Source: Comamonas sp. lk (lineage in GTDB: Bacteria; Pseudomonadota; Gammaproteobacteria; Burkholderiales; Burkholderiaceae_C). Taken from it: 64,000 nt of DNA. The DNA lies in NCBI GenBank assembly GCA_945925985.1, contig CAMELV010000001.1, positions 124,001 to 188,000 on the forward strand. The letters are read 5' to 3'. The notes under the pieces were generated by a model. That model was not told the origin of the DNA. It searched no databases and saw only the letters and a program-made list of their open reading frames with translations. Position 1 is the first letter of the stretch. Each line of letters starts with the position of its first letter. Positions 1-8,363 of the stretch are shown here, piece by piece. Made by a program: the position numbers and the translations under genes.

Positions 1-857
1 CGGAGCGCTTCTCTCAGGTGAGCCCGGAAATGCGCCAGGAGTTTCTTGATTTCTTGATCTCCTCACTCACCTCGGAGTTCTCGGGTTGTATTTTGTACAA
101 CGAGATTTTCAAGAACGTTGAAAACCCGGACATCAAGCAATTGATGCGTTTCATGGCGCGTGATGAGTCGCGCCACGCCAGCTTTATCAACCAGTCGCTC
201 AAGGACTTCGGTTTGGGTATTGATCTGGGTGACCTCAAGCGCACCAAGGCATACACCTATTTCAAACCCAAGTACATTTTCTATGCGACCTACTTGTCCG
301 AAAAAATCGGTTATGCGCGCTACATCACCATTTTTCGTCAACTAGAAAAAAATCCGGACAAACGATTCCATCCGATCTTCCGCTGGTTTGAGCGCTGGTG
401 CAATGATGAGTTCCGCCATGGGGAATCTTTCGCCCTGATCATGCGTGCCAACCCGCACCTGCTGCGTGGCGGAAACGTCTACTGGATTCGTTTCTTTTTG
501 CTGGCGGTTTACGCCACCATGTACGTGCGCGACCATACCCGCCCTATGTTGCACCAAGAGATGGGGCTTGAGTCTGACTCATACGATTACGACGTATTCC
601 GTATCACCAATGACATCACCCGGCAGGTGTTCCCGATCAGCCTAGATATCGATCATCCCGCTTTTCGCGAAGGCTTGGCGACGCTCTTCAAGGTGCAGAC
701 CGAGATGAACAAGGCCAAGAGCAGGGGTGGACTGATCGGCGGTTTGCAGCGGGCTCGCTGGGCTATCACAGGGGCCGCAACTTTTGTTCGTCTGTATTTT
801 TTACCAGTCCAACGGCACGAGCTTCCGGCACAGGTTCGCATGCTTCCCGCTTGGTAA
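1..857 (+). CDS. acsF: Mg-protoporphyrin IX monomethyl ester oxidative cyclase, 5'-truncated
   Basis: Aerobic cyclase that forms ring E of bacteriochlorophyll (Mg-protoporphyrin IX monomethyl ester to divinyl protochlorophyllide) using O2 and a di-iron centre. The frame is open to the first base of the window ([14 protein letters not shown] precedes any start), so the N-terminal part lies outside; the GTG at 18 is an internal valine. Di-iron ligand motifs are visible: [12 protein letters not shown], then DESRHASF, then [10 protein letters not shown]. The C-terminus ends in VRMLPAW. It is followed 31 bp downstream by puhE in the same direction, the usual neighbourhood in purple bacteria. Family identity is very secure. 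Confidence 0.96.
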   Translation, partial: ERFSQVSPEMRQEFLDFLISSLTSEFSGCILYNEIFKNVENPDIKQLMRFMARDESRHASFINQSLKDFGLGIDLGDLKRTKAYTYFKPKYIFYATYLSEKIGYARYITIFRQLEKNPDKRFHPIFRWFERWCNDEFRHGESFALIMRANPHLLRGGNVYWIRFFLLAVYATMYVRDHTRPMLHQEMGLESDSYDYDVFRITNDITRQVFPISLDIDHPAFREGLATLFKVQTEMNKAKSRGGLIGGLQRARWAITGAATFVRLYFLPVQRHELPAQVRMLPAW

Positions 858-888
858 AAAACGCGCGCTTGCCGATTGAAAGCCAAGG

Positions 889-1731
889 ATGAACGATGCC
901 GTCATAGCTCTGGGATTCGCGATTTTTATCTGGTGGTTTAGCACGGGGATCGTGATTCTGCTCAATCGGATGTCGCGCTCGACGGTTGTGTTGAGCTTGG
1001 CTCTGTCGTCTCTTCTTGGTGCTGCTGCACTGTTGGGTCTAGCGCATACCGCGCAGCAATCGAGCATGACCGGTGCCTATTGCGCCTTCACTTGTGCACT
1101 ATTGGCTTGGGGCTGGAATGAGCTGAGCTTCCTGACCGGGTGGATCACCGGCCCGCGCACCACGGCCTTGCCTAAGGGGGCAAGGGGATGGCGCCGCTTT
1201 GTGGAGTCCTTTCGGGCCGTGCTGTGGCATGAACTCGCCATCTTGCTTGTCGGTGTGGCGATCCTTGTGATGACATGGGATGCACCCAACCAAGTCGGGA
1301 CCGGCACCTACCTGGTGCTTTGGGTGATGCGGACCAGCGCCAAGCTCAACCTTTTCTTTGGAGTGCGCAATTTGAGTGAGGCGTTTCTACCTGTACATCT
1401 GGCGTATTTGGAAAGTTTCTTCCGCCGCCGGCCTATGAACGCCTTCTTCCCCTTTTCAGTGGCCGCTGCCAGTGTTGTCCTGCTGATGCTGGTCAACTTT
1501 GCCTCGAGCCCCTTCACGAATCCAGCCCAAGTGGTTGGTGCCACATTGGTGGGTACCCTGCTGGCGCTGGCCATTGTGGAGCACCTGATGCTGGTTCTGC
1601 CGCTTGACACCACGGCGCTATGGCGTTGGGCCATACGCAAACGCCAGGGCACAGGAGCCGATGACCCATTTGGAGCCAAGGGGTCAGTCCCCAATCTGGA
1701 AAAACATGACAAGTTACTTCAAATCCGTTGA
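889..1731 (+). CDS. puhE: Photosynthetic complex putative assembly protein PuhE (DUF3623)
   Basis: 280-aa polytopic membrane protein of the PuhE family, found almost only in photosynthesis gene clusters and thought to assist reaction-centre/LH1 assembly. The sequence shows several hydrophobic spans (IWWFSTGIVILLN near the N-terminus, a Trp-rich WGWNELSFLTGW segment, and spans around residues 180-240) and the conserved LNLFFGVRNL region. It sits between acsF and crtI, as in related clusters. Its 3' end overlaps the start of crtI by 26 bp, so the two are probably translated from one message. Molecular function is inferred from family and context. Confidence 0.92.
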   Translation: MNDAVIALGFAIFIWWFSTGIVILLNRMSRSTVVLSLALSSLLGAAALLGLAHTAQQSSMTGAYCAFTCALLAWGWNELSFLTGWITGPRTTALPKGARGWRRFVESFRAVLWHELAILLVGVAILVMTWDAPNQVGTGTYLVLWVMRTSAKLNLFFGVRNLSEAFLPVHLAYLESFFRRRPMNAFFPFSVAAASVVLLMLVNFASSPFTNPAQVVGATLVGTLLALAIVEHLMLVLPLDTTALWRWAIRKRQGTGADDPFGAKGSVPNLEKHDKLLQIR

Positions 1732-3286
1732 TGGGCTCGGGGGGGGTGGCGGTGTCAGTGTCAGTGGCGGATCACTCACGGTCGGGTTGCGTACCGGAGC
1801 AAGTGCGCCTACAGCGGTCGTCATAGGGACTGGCTTCGGGGGTCTGGCTGCGGCCATCAGGCTCAGTGTCAAGGGCTACCGTGTGCAAATGCTTGAGAAG
1901 CTGGATGCGCCCGGCGGGCGAGCTTATGTGCATAAGCAAGACGGGTTTACCTTCGATGCTGGCCCGACGATCATCACTTTGCCTCACTTGATCGAGGAAC
2001 TGTTCACGCTATGCGGGCGGCGCATGCAAGACCATGTTGACTTGAGGCTGATGGCCCCTTTCTACAGAATTCGCTTTGACGACGGCACCCACTTTGACTA
2101 CAGCAATAACGATGAGTCGATGCTGGATCAAATCGCTCAAATTAGTCCGGAGGACGTTCAAGGCTTCAAGGATCTGATGGTGGCTTCCGAGCGCTGTTTT
2201 AAGCTGGGGTTCCAGGAACTGGGCATGGTCGCTTTTGAGTCGCTGGGCGACGTGGTCAAAGCTATGCCGAACCTCGCGCGCATGCAGGCCTGGCGCTCCA
2301 TCTATAGTTTGGTGTCGCAACATATTCGGCATCCCAAGCTGCGAATTGTCATGAGTTTTCACCCGCTGCTGATTGGGGGGAACCCCTACTCGGTGACTTG
2401 TGTCTATGCGCTTATTCACGCTCTGGAGCGTCGTTGGGGCGTGCATTCGGCCATGGGTGGCACGGGCGCCATTGTGCGTGAACTGGTTCAGCTTTTGACC
2501 GACCGTGGGGTTCCGATCCGCTACAACGCGCCGGTGACACGCATTCGTGTTGAAGGCGGGCGGGCACGGGGTGTTGAATTGGGAAGTGGGGAGTTCATCC
2601 CTGCCGATATCGTGGTCAGCAATGCCGACGCAGCCTGGACCTACCGCCACCTGATTGAGCCGCAGCACCGCAAGCACTGGACCGACAAGCGCATCGCCCG
2701 AGGTAAGTATTCCTCGGGCCTCTTTGTCTGGTATTTTGGCACCGACCGGCAATACCATGATGTCCCGCACCACATGATGGTGCTGGGCCCTCGTTACAAA
2801 GGTTTGCTGCAGGACATCTTTAAGAATCACACCCTGTCCAAGGATTTCAGCCTCTACCTGTACCGCCCCACCGCGACAGACCCATCGCTTGCGCCGGCCG
2901 GCTGCGACAGCTTTTATGTCCTGTCGGTGGTGCCCAACCTCAGCAGTGGTACCGATTGGCCTGCCGTGACCGAATCGTACCGCGATGCGATTGCCACTGT
3001 TTTGCAGGAGTCTGTGTTGCCTGATCTGAAGCGGCATGTGGTGTCGTCAAAAGTCAGCACGCCCCAGGATTTTCAGGACCGCTTATGGTCTTACAAAGGG
3101 GCTGGTTTTGGCCTGGAGCCGATTCTGGTTCAAAGCGCCTGGTTTCGCCCACACAACCGCAGCCAGGATGTGGATGGGCTGTACCTGGTTGGGGCGAGTA
3201 CACAACCGGGGGCGGGTGTACCTAGTGTCCTGATGTCCGCAAAAATTCTTGAAGAGGTGGTACCCGATGTCAAAACCTTCGCTTAA
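1706..3286 (+). CDS. crtI: Phytoene desaturase
   Basis: FAD-dependent, membrane-associated desaturase of the CrtI type (526 aa from ATG 1706). It introduces the double bonds that convert phytoene to neurosporene and/or lycopene. The N-terminal dinucleotide fold (VVIGTGFGGLAAAIRL, about residue 36) and the C-terminal FAD signature (GLYLVGASTQPGAGVPSV) are clear. An upstream in-frame ATG at 1661 exists, but 1706 gives less overlap with puhE. The first 30 residues are unusually Gly/Ser-rich and are encoded partly by a run of eight G. The 3' end overlaps crtB by 20 bp. Whether three or four desaturations are made cannot be told from sequence. Confidence 0.95.
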   Translation: MTSYFKSVDGLGGGGGVSVSGGSLTVGLRTGASAPTAVVIGTGFGGLAAAIRLSVKGYRVQMLEKLDAPGGRAYVHKQDGFTFDAGPTIITLPHLIEELFTLCGRRMQDHVDLRLMAPFYRIRFDDGTHFDYSNNDESMLDQIAQISPEDVQGFKDLMVASERCFKLGFQELGMVAFESLGDVVKAMPNLARMQAWRSIYSLVSQHIRHPKLRIVMSFHPLLIGGNPYSVTCVYALIHALERRWGVHSAMGGTGAIVRELVQLLTDRGVPIRYNAPVTRIRVEGGRARGVELGSGEFIPADIVVSNADAAWTYRHLIEPQHRKHWTDKRIARGKYSSGLFVWYFGTDRQYHDVPHHMMVLGPRYKGLLQDIFKNHTLSKDFSLYLYRPTATDPSLAPAGCDSFYVLSVVPNLSSGTDWPAVTESYRDAIATVLQESVLPDLKRHVVSSKVSTPQDFQDRLWSYKGAGFGLEPILVQSAWFRPHNRSQDVDGLYLVGASTQPGAGVPSVLMSAKILEEVVPDVKTFA

Positions 3287-4340
3287 TCCAACCGCAGTGG
3301 CCGTGCCCCAGGCCTATGACCTGGAGGCCTGCCGCCAGCTGATGCGGGGCGGTTCCAAGTCTTTCTTTGCAGCGTCCAAGCTGCTGCCTGTTCGCCTGCG
3401 CCCGCCGGCAACGGCCTTGTACGCTTATTGCCGCCTTGCCGACGACGCGATTGACCTGGGCAGTGATGCCGCTGTGGCGATGCAGTGCCTTGAGCAACGG
3501 CTAGATGCCATTTACGATGGCCGTCCGAGTGAATTCGACGCCGACCGTGCATTGGCGCATGTGGTGCACCACTACGGCATTCCGCGCGGGCTGCTTGACG
3601 CCCTGCTCGATGGCTTTATGTGGGATTCGCAAGGACGCCGTTACGAGACGCTGGCTGACGTGGAGGCGTACGGCGCCCGGGTAGCGGGTGCCGTGGGCGC
3701 GATGATGTCGATCATTATGGGCGCCAGCAGCGACGCAGCCATCGCCCGCGCCTGCGAGCTGGGTGTTGCTATGCAGCTTACGAACATCGCTCGCGACATT
3801 GGCGAAGACGCTCGGAACGGTCGACTTTACATCCCGCGTGCATGGTTTCGAGAGATCGGCATGGACGCTGACCAATGGCTTGCGCAGCCCGTGTTTGACG
3901 CTCGTATTGCCGGCTTCACCCAGCGCTTATTGCTGCGCGCCGATGTGTTGTACCGACGCGGCGAATTTGGTCTTTCGGAACTCCCGTGGGATTGCCGTCC
4001 CGCCATCCAGGCGGCTCGGCTGGTCTACGCTGAAATTGGCAAGCAGCTTGAACGCGAGGGGCTCAACTCAGTCGATCGCCGCACGGTGGTCTCTACCGCC
4101 CGTAAACTGACGCTGATTGCTCGGGCTGCGGCAGTTGCCGTCAAGGCCCCTGTGGTACCCGCCGTCAGGCTCAGTCCCGTTCCAGCCATTGATTTCTTGG
4201 TTGATGTTGTCAGGCGTGACCGCCGACCGGTGGCAAGTCATAAGCCCTGGACGGTACCTAATCGCAGCTTTGACCAACGGGTGGAGTGGATGGTCAACTT
4301 GTTCGGTCGGCTCGAGCAGCGCGAGCGGGCCGATCGCTGA
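3267..4340 (+). CDS. crtB: Phytoene synthase
   Basis: Condenses two geranylgeranyl diphosphates to phytoene, the first committed carotenoid step; 357 aa. The two Asp-rich regions of the squalene/phytoene synthase family are present: YCRLADDAIDLG near residue 57 and QLTNIARDIGEDARNG near residue 170. The start at ATG 3267 is chosen because GAGGTGG lies about 8 nt upstream. It overlaps the end of crtI, implying coupled translation, and supplies the substrate for that enzyme. Confident. Confidence 0.95.
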   Translation: MSKPSLNPTAVAVPQAYDLEACRQLMRGGSKSFFAASKLLPVRLRPPATALYAYCRLADDAIDLGSDAAVAMQCLEQRLDAIYDGRPSEFDADRALAHVVHHYGIPRGLLDALLDGFMWDSQGRRYETLADVEAYGARVAGAVGAMMSIIMGASSDAAIARACELGVAMQLTNIARDIGEDARNGRLYIPRAWFREIGMDADQWLAQPVFDARIAGFTQRLLLRADVLYRRGEFGLSELPWDCRPAIQAARLVYAEIGKQLEREGLNSVDRRTVVSTARKLTLIARAAAVAVKAPVVPAVRLSPVPAIDFLVDVVRRDRRPVASHKPWTVPNRSFDQRVEWMVNLFGRLEQRERADR

Positions 4341-4349
4341 CTCCCACCT

Positions 4350-4547
4350 GTGTCACTCAAGTTTGTCGAGGTCCTGGTTATTTTGGTTGCTGGGGCCCTG
4401 TTCGTTTGGTGGCAACTGCGTGATGTGCGGCTGTCAGGGGAGAAGACGCGCAAACAACGTGAGGCCTTAGACGCCGCGCGACAGGCCAGTAAGTCGACTG
4501 ATGGGTCAGGGCCCGAGGCTTCTCCTGGGAGCACCGATGGACCCTAG
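4350..4547 (+). CDS. Small single-span membrane protein of unknown function
   Basis: 65-aa ORF with a GTG start 10 bp after crtB. It has one N-terminal hydrophobic segment (VEVLVILVAGALFVWW, about residues 6-21) followed by a charged, Lys/Arg/Glu-rich helix and a Ser/Gly/Pro tail, suggesting a type I/III single-pass anchor with a cytoplasmic tail. Its last codons overlap the ATG of the next gene by 11 bp, which supports it being translated. I do not recognise a family. A chance ORF remains possible, but position and composition favour a real gene. Confidence 0.55.
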   Translation: MSLKFVEVLVILVAGALFVWWQLRDVRLSGEKTRKQREALDAARQASKSTDGSGPEASPGSTDGP

Positions 4548-4989
4548 TGTGAAAGTCTTGCACCTGGTGTGCGCCTGCCTGTTCTTGGGCAATGTGATTG
4601 TCAGCGGCGTTTGGGCGCTTCTGGCCGAGCGCACCAGAAACCATGCCATTGTCCAGTTCAGCAACCGTATGGTGCTCATCACCGACGCCATGTTTACCCT
4701 TTTTGGGGCCGTGGGGGTGGTCTGGACCGGCCACAGCATGGCGGCTCATCTCGGCGGCGGAGCCTCCCACCCCTGGATTCAGTGGTCTTACGGCTTGTTG
4801 TCGTTCTCGGGCCTCATCTGGTTGTGTGTGCTTGTGCCAATTCAGTTGAAACAACGAACGCTGCTGAAAAACAGCACCACACTGGGCGATGACTATTGGC
4901 GACTGTCTCGTATCTGGCAGGTCGCCGGTGCTATCGCCACGGTCTTGCCGCTGCCCATCGTGTACTTCATGGTGACCAAGTCAGTCTGA
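4537..4989 (+). CDS. DUF2269-type integral membrane protein
   Basis: 150-aa protein with about four transmembrane segments. It begins MDPSVKVLHLVCACLFLGN, typical of DUF2269-like small membrane proteins (predicted integral membrane, function unknown), and continues with a conserved-looking WTGHSMAAHLGGG loop and a C-terminal WRLSRIWQVAGAIATVLP segment. The start at ATG 4537 overlaps the preceding small ORF. The gene lies where some clusters carry tspO, but the sequence lacks TspO features. Co-transcription with crtIB suggests a membrane role linked to pigment metabolism; this is inference only. Confidence 0.75.
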   Translation: MDPSVKVLHLVCACLFLGNVIVSGVWALLAERTRNHAIVQFSNRMVLITDAMFTLFGAVGVVWTGHSMAAHLGGGASHPWIQWSYGLLSFSGLIWLCVLVPIQLKQRTLLKNSTTLGDDYWRLSRIWQVAGAIATVLPLPIVYFMVTKSV

Positions 4990-5019
4990 CCGGTCCTATT
5001 GAGCAACGAAACCCCTGAA

Positions 5020-5967
5020 ATGACCAGCGTGCAAGCACCTCGCTCAAAGCTCCAAGGGAAAGTGGTGCTGATCACCGGCGCAGCATCCGGTATAGGGGCC
5101 GCAACGGCACTAGAAGTACGGGCGCGTGGTGCTATTGCGGTTCTGCTGGACTGTGATGCCGAGCCCTTGGCCAAGGTCGCCATTCAATGTGGCGCCGATA
5201 CTCTTGCGGTGGTCGCTGACGTCACCCATTTGCCTGCCATGGAGGACGCGGTGGCCCAAGTGCTTGCGCGGTTTGGTCATATTGATATGGTGTTTGCCAA
5301 TGCCGGCGTTGCGGCGTTTGGGCCATTGGCCTACGTCGATCCAGATGCCTGGAAGCGCTGTGTTGAGGTCAATGTGTTTGGCGTCTTCAACACAGTACGG
5401 GCGGCACTGCCGTCCATCATGCGCCAGCGCGGCTATGTGCTGATCAATGCTTCTGTGTCTTCCTTTGCCCATCCTCCCGTAATGTCGGCTTATGCCGCAA
5501 GCAAATCTGCCGTCGAAGCCATGGGCAATTCCTGGCGTATCGAGCTGGCCGCCCACCAGGTCGATGTTGGCCTGGTCCACGCCGGCTGGGTCAGTACGCC
5601 GCTGGTCACAGAAGGCGCTTTGCACCCGGGTTTTGTGCGCCTGCGCGCCACCATGCCCGGACCGCTCAACAGTGAAACGTCGCCACAAACCGCTGCACGT
5701 GCGATTGCACAAGGTATGGAGCGCCGTCTGAGTCGAATATGGGTGCCGGGCTGGCTACGCCTTTTGTTTGCGCTGCGTGCGCTGCTGCATTTGCCATTTG
5801 CCGAACGCGAACTGCGACGGGCCGCGCCGGAGATTGAAGCCATTTACCTTGAAGGACTGGAAGCTGAAGGGGCTCTGGCTTCGTCTTTCGGCCCTCGTGA
5901 GCGGGAGCGAACACTGGCCAGGGCGCGCGGGCTGGGCTCAGCTTCTTCTTGGCATCCGCCAGGGTAG
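5020..5967 (+). CDS. Short-chain dehydrogenase/reductase
   Basis: Classical SDR of about 315 aa. It has the NAD(P)-binding TGAASGIG motif near residue 19, NAGVA, the catalytic Ser region (INASVSSF) and YAASK, plus a C-terminal extension of about 70 residues with an amphipathic or membrane-associating stretch (VPGWLRLLFALRALLHLPF). ATG 5020 is preferred; a TTG at 4999 would add seven residues. It ends the + strand carotenoid operon and overlaps the 3' end of the convergent crtC by 30 bp. The substrate is unknown; membership of the photosynthesis operon suggests a pigment- or isoprenoid-related substrate, but no residue proves this. Confidence 0.85.
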   Translation: MTSVQAPRSKLQGKVVLITGAASGIGAATALEVRARGAIAVLLDCDAEPLAKVAIQCGADTLAVVADVTHLPAMEDAVAQVLARFGHIDMVFANAGVAAFGPLAYVDPDAWKRCVEVNVFGVFNTVRAALPSIMRQRGYVLINASVSSFAHPPVMSAYAASKSAVEAMGNSWRIELAAHQVDVGLVHAGWVSTPLVTEGALHPGFVRLRATMPGPLNSETSPQTAARAIAQGMERRLSRIWVPGWLRLLFALRALLHLPFAERELRRAAPEIEAIYLEGLEAEGALASSFGPRERERTLARARGLGSASSWHPPG

Positions 5968-7158
5968 CATCATGCGCACAGGCAGGGACACCAAGCGGGG
6001 AATATCCAGCGATTCGTGAATCGCAGTCACTTCCTCTCCCAGCAAATGGGTCTTCAGCAAGGAGCGAACATAAAACGGCGTGTCCTCCAGCGTACGGGTG
6101 ATTTGCGGTGGGTGCTTGGGTTCGCTGCACATGCTTCGCGCGATACGCCAGCCCGAAGCTGGTAAGCGGTGGCGCGGTGGTGCCTCAAAAGGCCTGGCGT
6201 TGCCCAGGCGGTCAAAGCGCTGCGCCACCACGCGATCGGGGCCGTGTCGGGGTCGGACGTCATAGACCACGGCGGTGTCACCGTTGGCCATGCTAGCGCG
6301 GGCCCAGTCCCAATCCCGAAACCCCTGGTCTACCGGTTCGTCGCCCTCGTTGGCGTCCAAATAGGCGTGGCCACTCCAACTGGCAGCTGGGTGGTCTAGT
6401 TCCACCTGCACCCGCGCGCAAGGGGCAATCGGTCCCCAGCGGTGCCGTCCGGCATGATCAAGTGCTGTCACGAAACGGCTGAGGCCTTCCGGCCGAACGG
6501 TCACCCGTCCGCGCACCCGCATCGGGAGCGGCACATTGATTTCGTCAAAGTCGATGGTCAGCGCCTGGCCGTCCCACTTCAGGCTGCTTGGGCCAATGCG
6601 GCACTGGTGTGCGCTGCGCGTCAGTTGGTCGCGGCCACGTTCGGTCATAGTCCAGCGTTTACCGGCCTTTCCATACAGAGCTACATTGATGGCACAGTGG
6701 TTTTCCGGGTCAGCCACGCCACCATTGCGGGAACGTGCCCAAGCATAGTAGGGCGAAAACACACTGCCCACAAAGGTGATGATGGACAGGCCATACTGCC
6801 CGTCGTCGCTCAGCGCGTCGACATACCACCAGAGATAACCACCCGGCGGGACAGGCTGGTCGAATCGAGGTGCGCCATCAGTGTCGCGGCCGCCAGTCGC
6901 CCCGACATGGCCGCCATGGGTAAGCCTGGACCGGGGTGCACGCTCCCCCCCGCCAAGTACAGGCCCGGCACTTTGCTGCGCGCTGACGGCCGCGCAAATG
7001 CCGACATCCAGCCGTGTGTCGCTTGACCGTACAGGGCCCCGCCACTGCCGGGGAAAAGGCGGGAAAAGTCCTGGGGCAGGGTGCGCACCACTTGGTGCGG
7101 CATGGCTTGGAGTTCCAGACCACAATGACGCATGAGCGCCAGGCTGCTCGATTCGCAT
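5938..7158 (-). CDS. crtC: Carotenoid 1,2-hydratase (hydroxyneurosporene synthase); start uncertain
   Basis: CrtC adds water across the 1,2 double bond of acyclic carotenoids such as neurosporene. The conserved core begins at PRFDQPVPPGGYLWWYVDAL (near 6870) and includes FVGSVFSPYYAWAR and WSGHAYLDANEGDEP. No ATG, GTG or TTG lies in frame close to that N-terminus. The first ordinary in-frame start upstream is the ATG at 7158 used here (406 aa; a TTG at about 7125 is the next), which would overlap crtD by 349 bp. The extra N-terminal ~95 residues are low-quality and read across crtD. Either a rare start codon is used, or CrtD and CrtC are joined by frameshifting or a sequence error. The 3' end overlaps the convergent SDR gene. 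Confidence 0.85.
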   Translation of the reverse strand: MRIEQPGAHASLWSGTPSHAAPSGAHPAPGLFPPFPRQWRGPVRSSDTRLDVGICAAVSAQQSAGPVLGGGERAPRSRLTHGGHVGATGGRDTDGAPRFDQPVPPGGYLWWYVDALSDDGQYGLSIITFVGSVFSPYYAWARSRNGGVADPENHCAINVALYGKAGKRWTMTERGRDQLTRSAHQCRIGPSSLKWDGQALTIDFDEINVPLPMRVRGRVTVRPEGLSRFVTALDHAGRHRWGPIAPCARVQVELDHPAASWSGHAYLDANEGDEPVDQGFRDWDWARASMANGDTAVVYDVRPRHGPDRVVAQRFDRLGNARPFEAPPRHRLPASGWRIARSMCSEPKHPPQITRTLEDTPFYVRSLLKTHLLGEEVTAIHESLDIPRLVSLPVRMMLPWRMPRRS

Positions 7159-8363
7159 GCTGCTATCTCCGAGGCGTCAAAAGAGTGGGTGTCGCCGTCT
7201 GCCGGCGCGTTGACAAGGCACAAAATCCGTTCCGCATCTGGCGGCGCCAGACCATTGTCCTGCCTGTCTTGTGCGCAAAGGTAAACCGTTCCTTGGCGCG
7301 GTAAGCGGCGTTGGTGAAAGATATCGTCGAATTCGCCACGGTAGTCCTGGTTAAAAAAAACGTTGTGCCGCACCAGCGCAAAGCCACTGGCCTTGGCGTG
7401 CATAGACATAGTAAACGCGGACAGCGAACGCTCTTGCCTGCGGGGGCTGGGTGCAGCTGCGCGTACCGATTCACCCAGCAGACCTTGACCTAAAGCGGCG
7501 ACATCGCCATTAAAAACCACATGATCCGCTTCCAGCACTTCGCCTGAGGCCAGGCGCACGCCAGCGACGCGCCCGGCGCGCAGAAGGATCTGGCTACAGG
7601 CGCTGCCGTAGCGCGCGACCACACCATGTTTTTCGCCTAAGGTGGCGAGTGCGCGTGCGACCTGAAACATGCCCCCACGGACCGACCAGACGCCGTCGAG
7701 CTCCACCTGTGCCACCAGCATCAGGGTTGCCGGTGCTGACCAGGGTGAGGAGCCGCAATAGGTGGCATATCGGCCAAACAGCTGTTGCAAGCGTGGGTCA
7801 TGAAAATGCCGTCCAAGGCTGCGCCATAAAGTGGCAAAAGGCCCTAGGCCAGTGAGCGTGGCCATGCCGCCCAAGCCCAGGTCATTGACCATGCTGAGCA
7901 GGTTTGGCCGTTCGCTGCGAATATAGGGCTTCTCCAGCGCATCGTAAAGCGCCCGGGTTTGCTGACAAAAGCCCAAAAAGCGGCGGGCTTCGGCAGGGCT
8001 GCTGAACTGCGCGATGGCATCGGCCGACCGTGCCGTGTCCGACAACAGATCTAGCCCTTGCGCCTGGCCCGCCCAGGCGTGGCGTGCCAAGACACCGATG
8101 GGCTCGAGCGTCAGGATGTCCTCTAGTTCGGTACCGAGCTCGGCCAGCATTTGCGCCAGCACCCAGCGCATGGTGAACACGGTGGGCCCAGAATCGACGC
8201 CCACGCCGTCGACCTGCACCTGCCGAATTTTGCCCCCTGGGGTGTCGGCTGCCTCAACCAGCGTGACCGCCAGGCCACGATGGGCCAGCACCAGAGCGCT
8301 GCACAAGCCGCCAATGCCCGCGCCCACCACGATCACGCGGCCCGAGCGGACACCCTCAGCCAT
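6810..8363 (-). CDS. crtD: Hydroxyneurosporene / methoxyneurosporene 3,4-desaturase
   Basis: FAD-dependent carotenoid desaturase of the CrtI superfamily (517 aa) that introduces the 3,4 double bond in spheroidene/spirilloxanthin synthesis. It shows an N-terminal dinucleotide fold (VIVVGAGIGGLCSALVL), the CrtD-like DSGPTVFTMRWVL segment and a C-terminal FAD motif (GLYLAGGSVHPGPGLPMAAM). The start at ATG 8363 overlaps the crtA stop by 8 bp. The C-terminus runs on about 18 residues past LAAATLMAHL, where relatives of this family usually end, into the crtC coding region. Confidence 0.93.
   Translation of the reverse strand: MAEGVRSGRVIVVGAGIGGLCSALVLAHRGLAVTLVEAADTPGGKIRQVQVDGVGVDSGPTVFTMRWVLAQMLAELGTELEDILTLEPIGVLARHAWAGQAQGLDLLSDTARSADAIAQFSSPAEARRFLGFCQQTRALYDALEKPYIRSERPNLLSMVNDLGLGGMATLTGLGPFATLWRSLGRHFHDPRLQQLFGRYATYCGSSPWSAPATLMLVAQVELDGVWSVRGGMFQVARALATLGEKHGVVARYGSACSQILLRAGRVAGVRLASGEVLEADHVVFNGDVAALGQGLLGESVRAAAPSPRRQERSLSAFTMSMHAKASGFALVRHNVFFNQDYRGEFDDIFHQRRLPRQGTVYLCAQDRQDNGLAPPDAERILCLVNAPADGDTHSFDASEIAACESSSLALMRHCGLELQAMPHQVVRTLPQDFSRLFPGSGGALYGQATHGWMSAFARPSARSKVPGLYLAGGSVHPGPGLPMAAMSGRLAAATLMAHLDSTSLSRRVVISGGMSTR

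Noticed and set aside
4537..4989. Possible tspO (tryptophan-rich sensory protein) after crtB
   Set aside because: Position fits, but the protein lacks the Trp-rich TspO pattern and matches a DUF2269-like membrane protein better.
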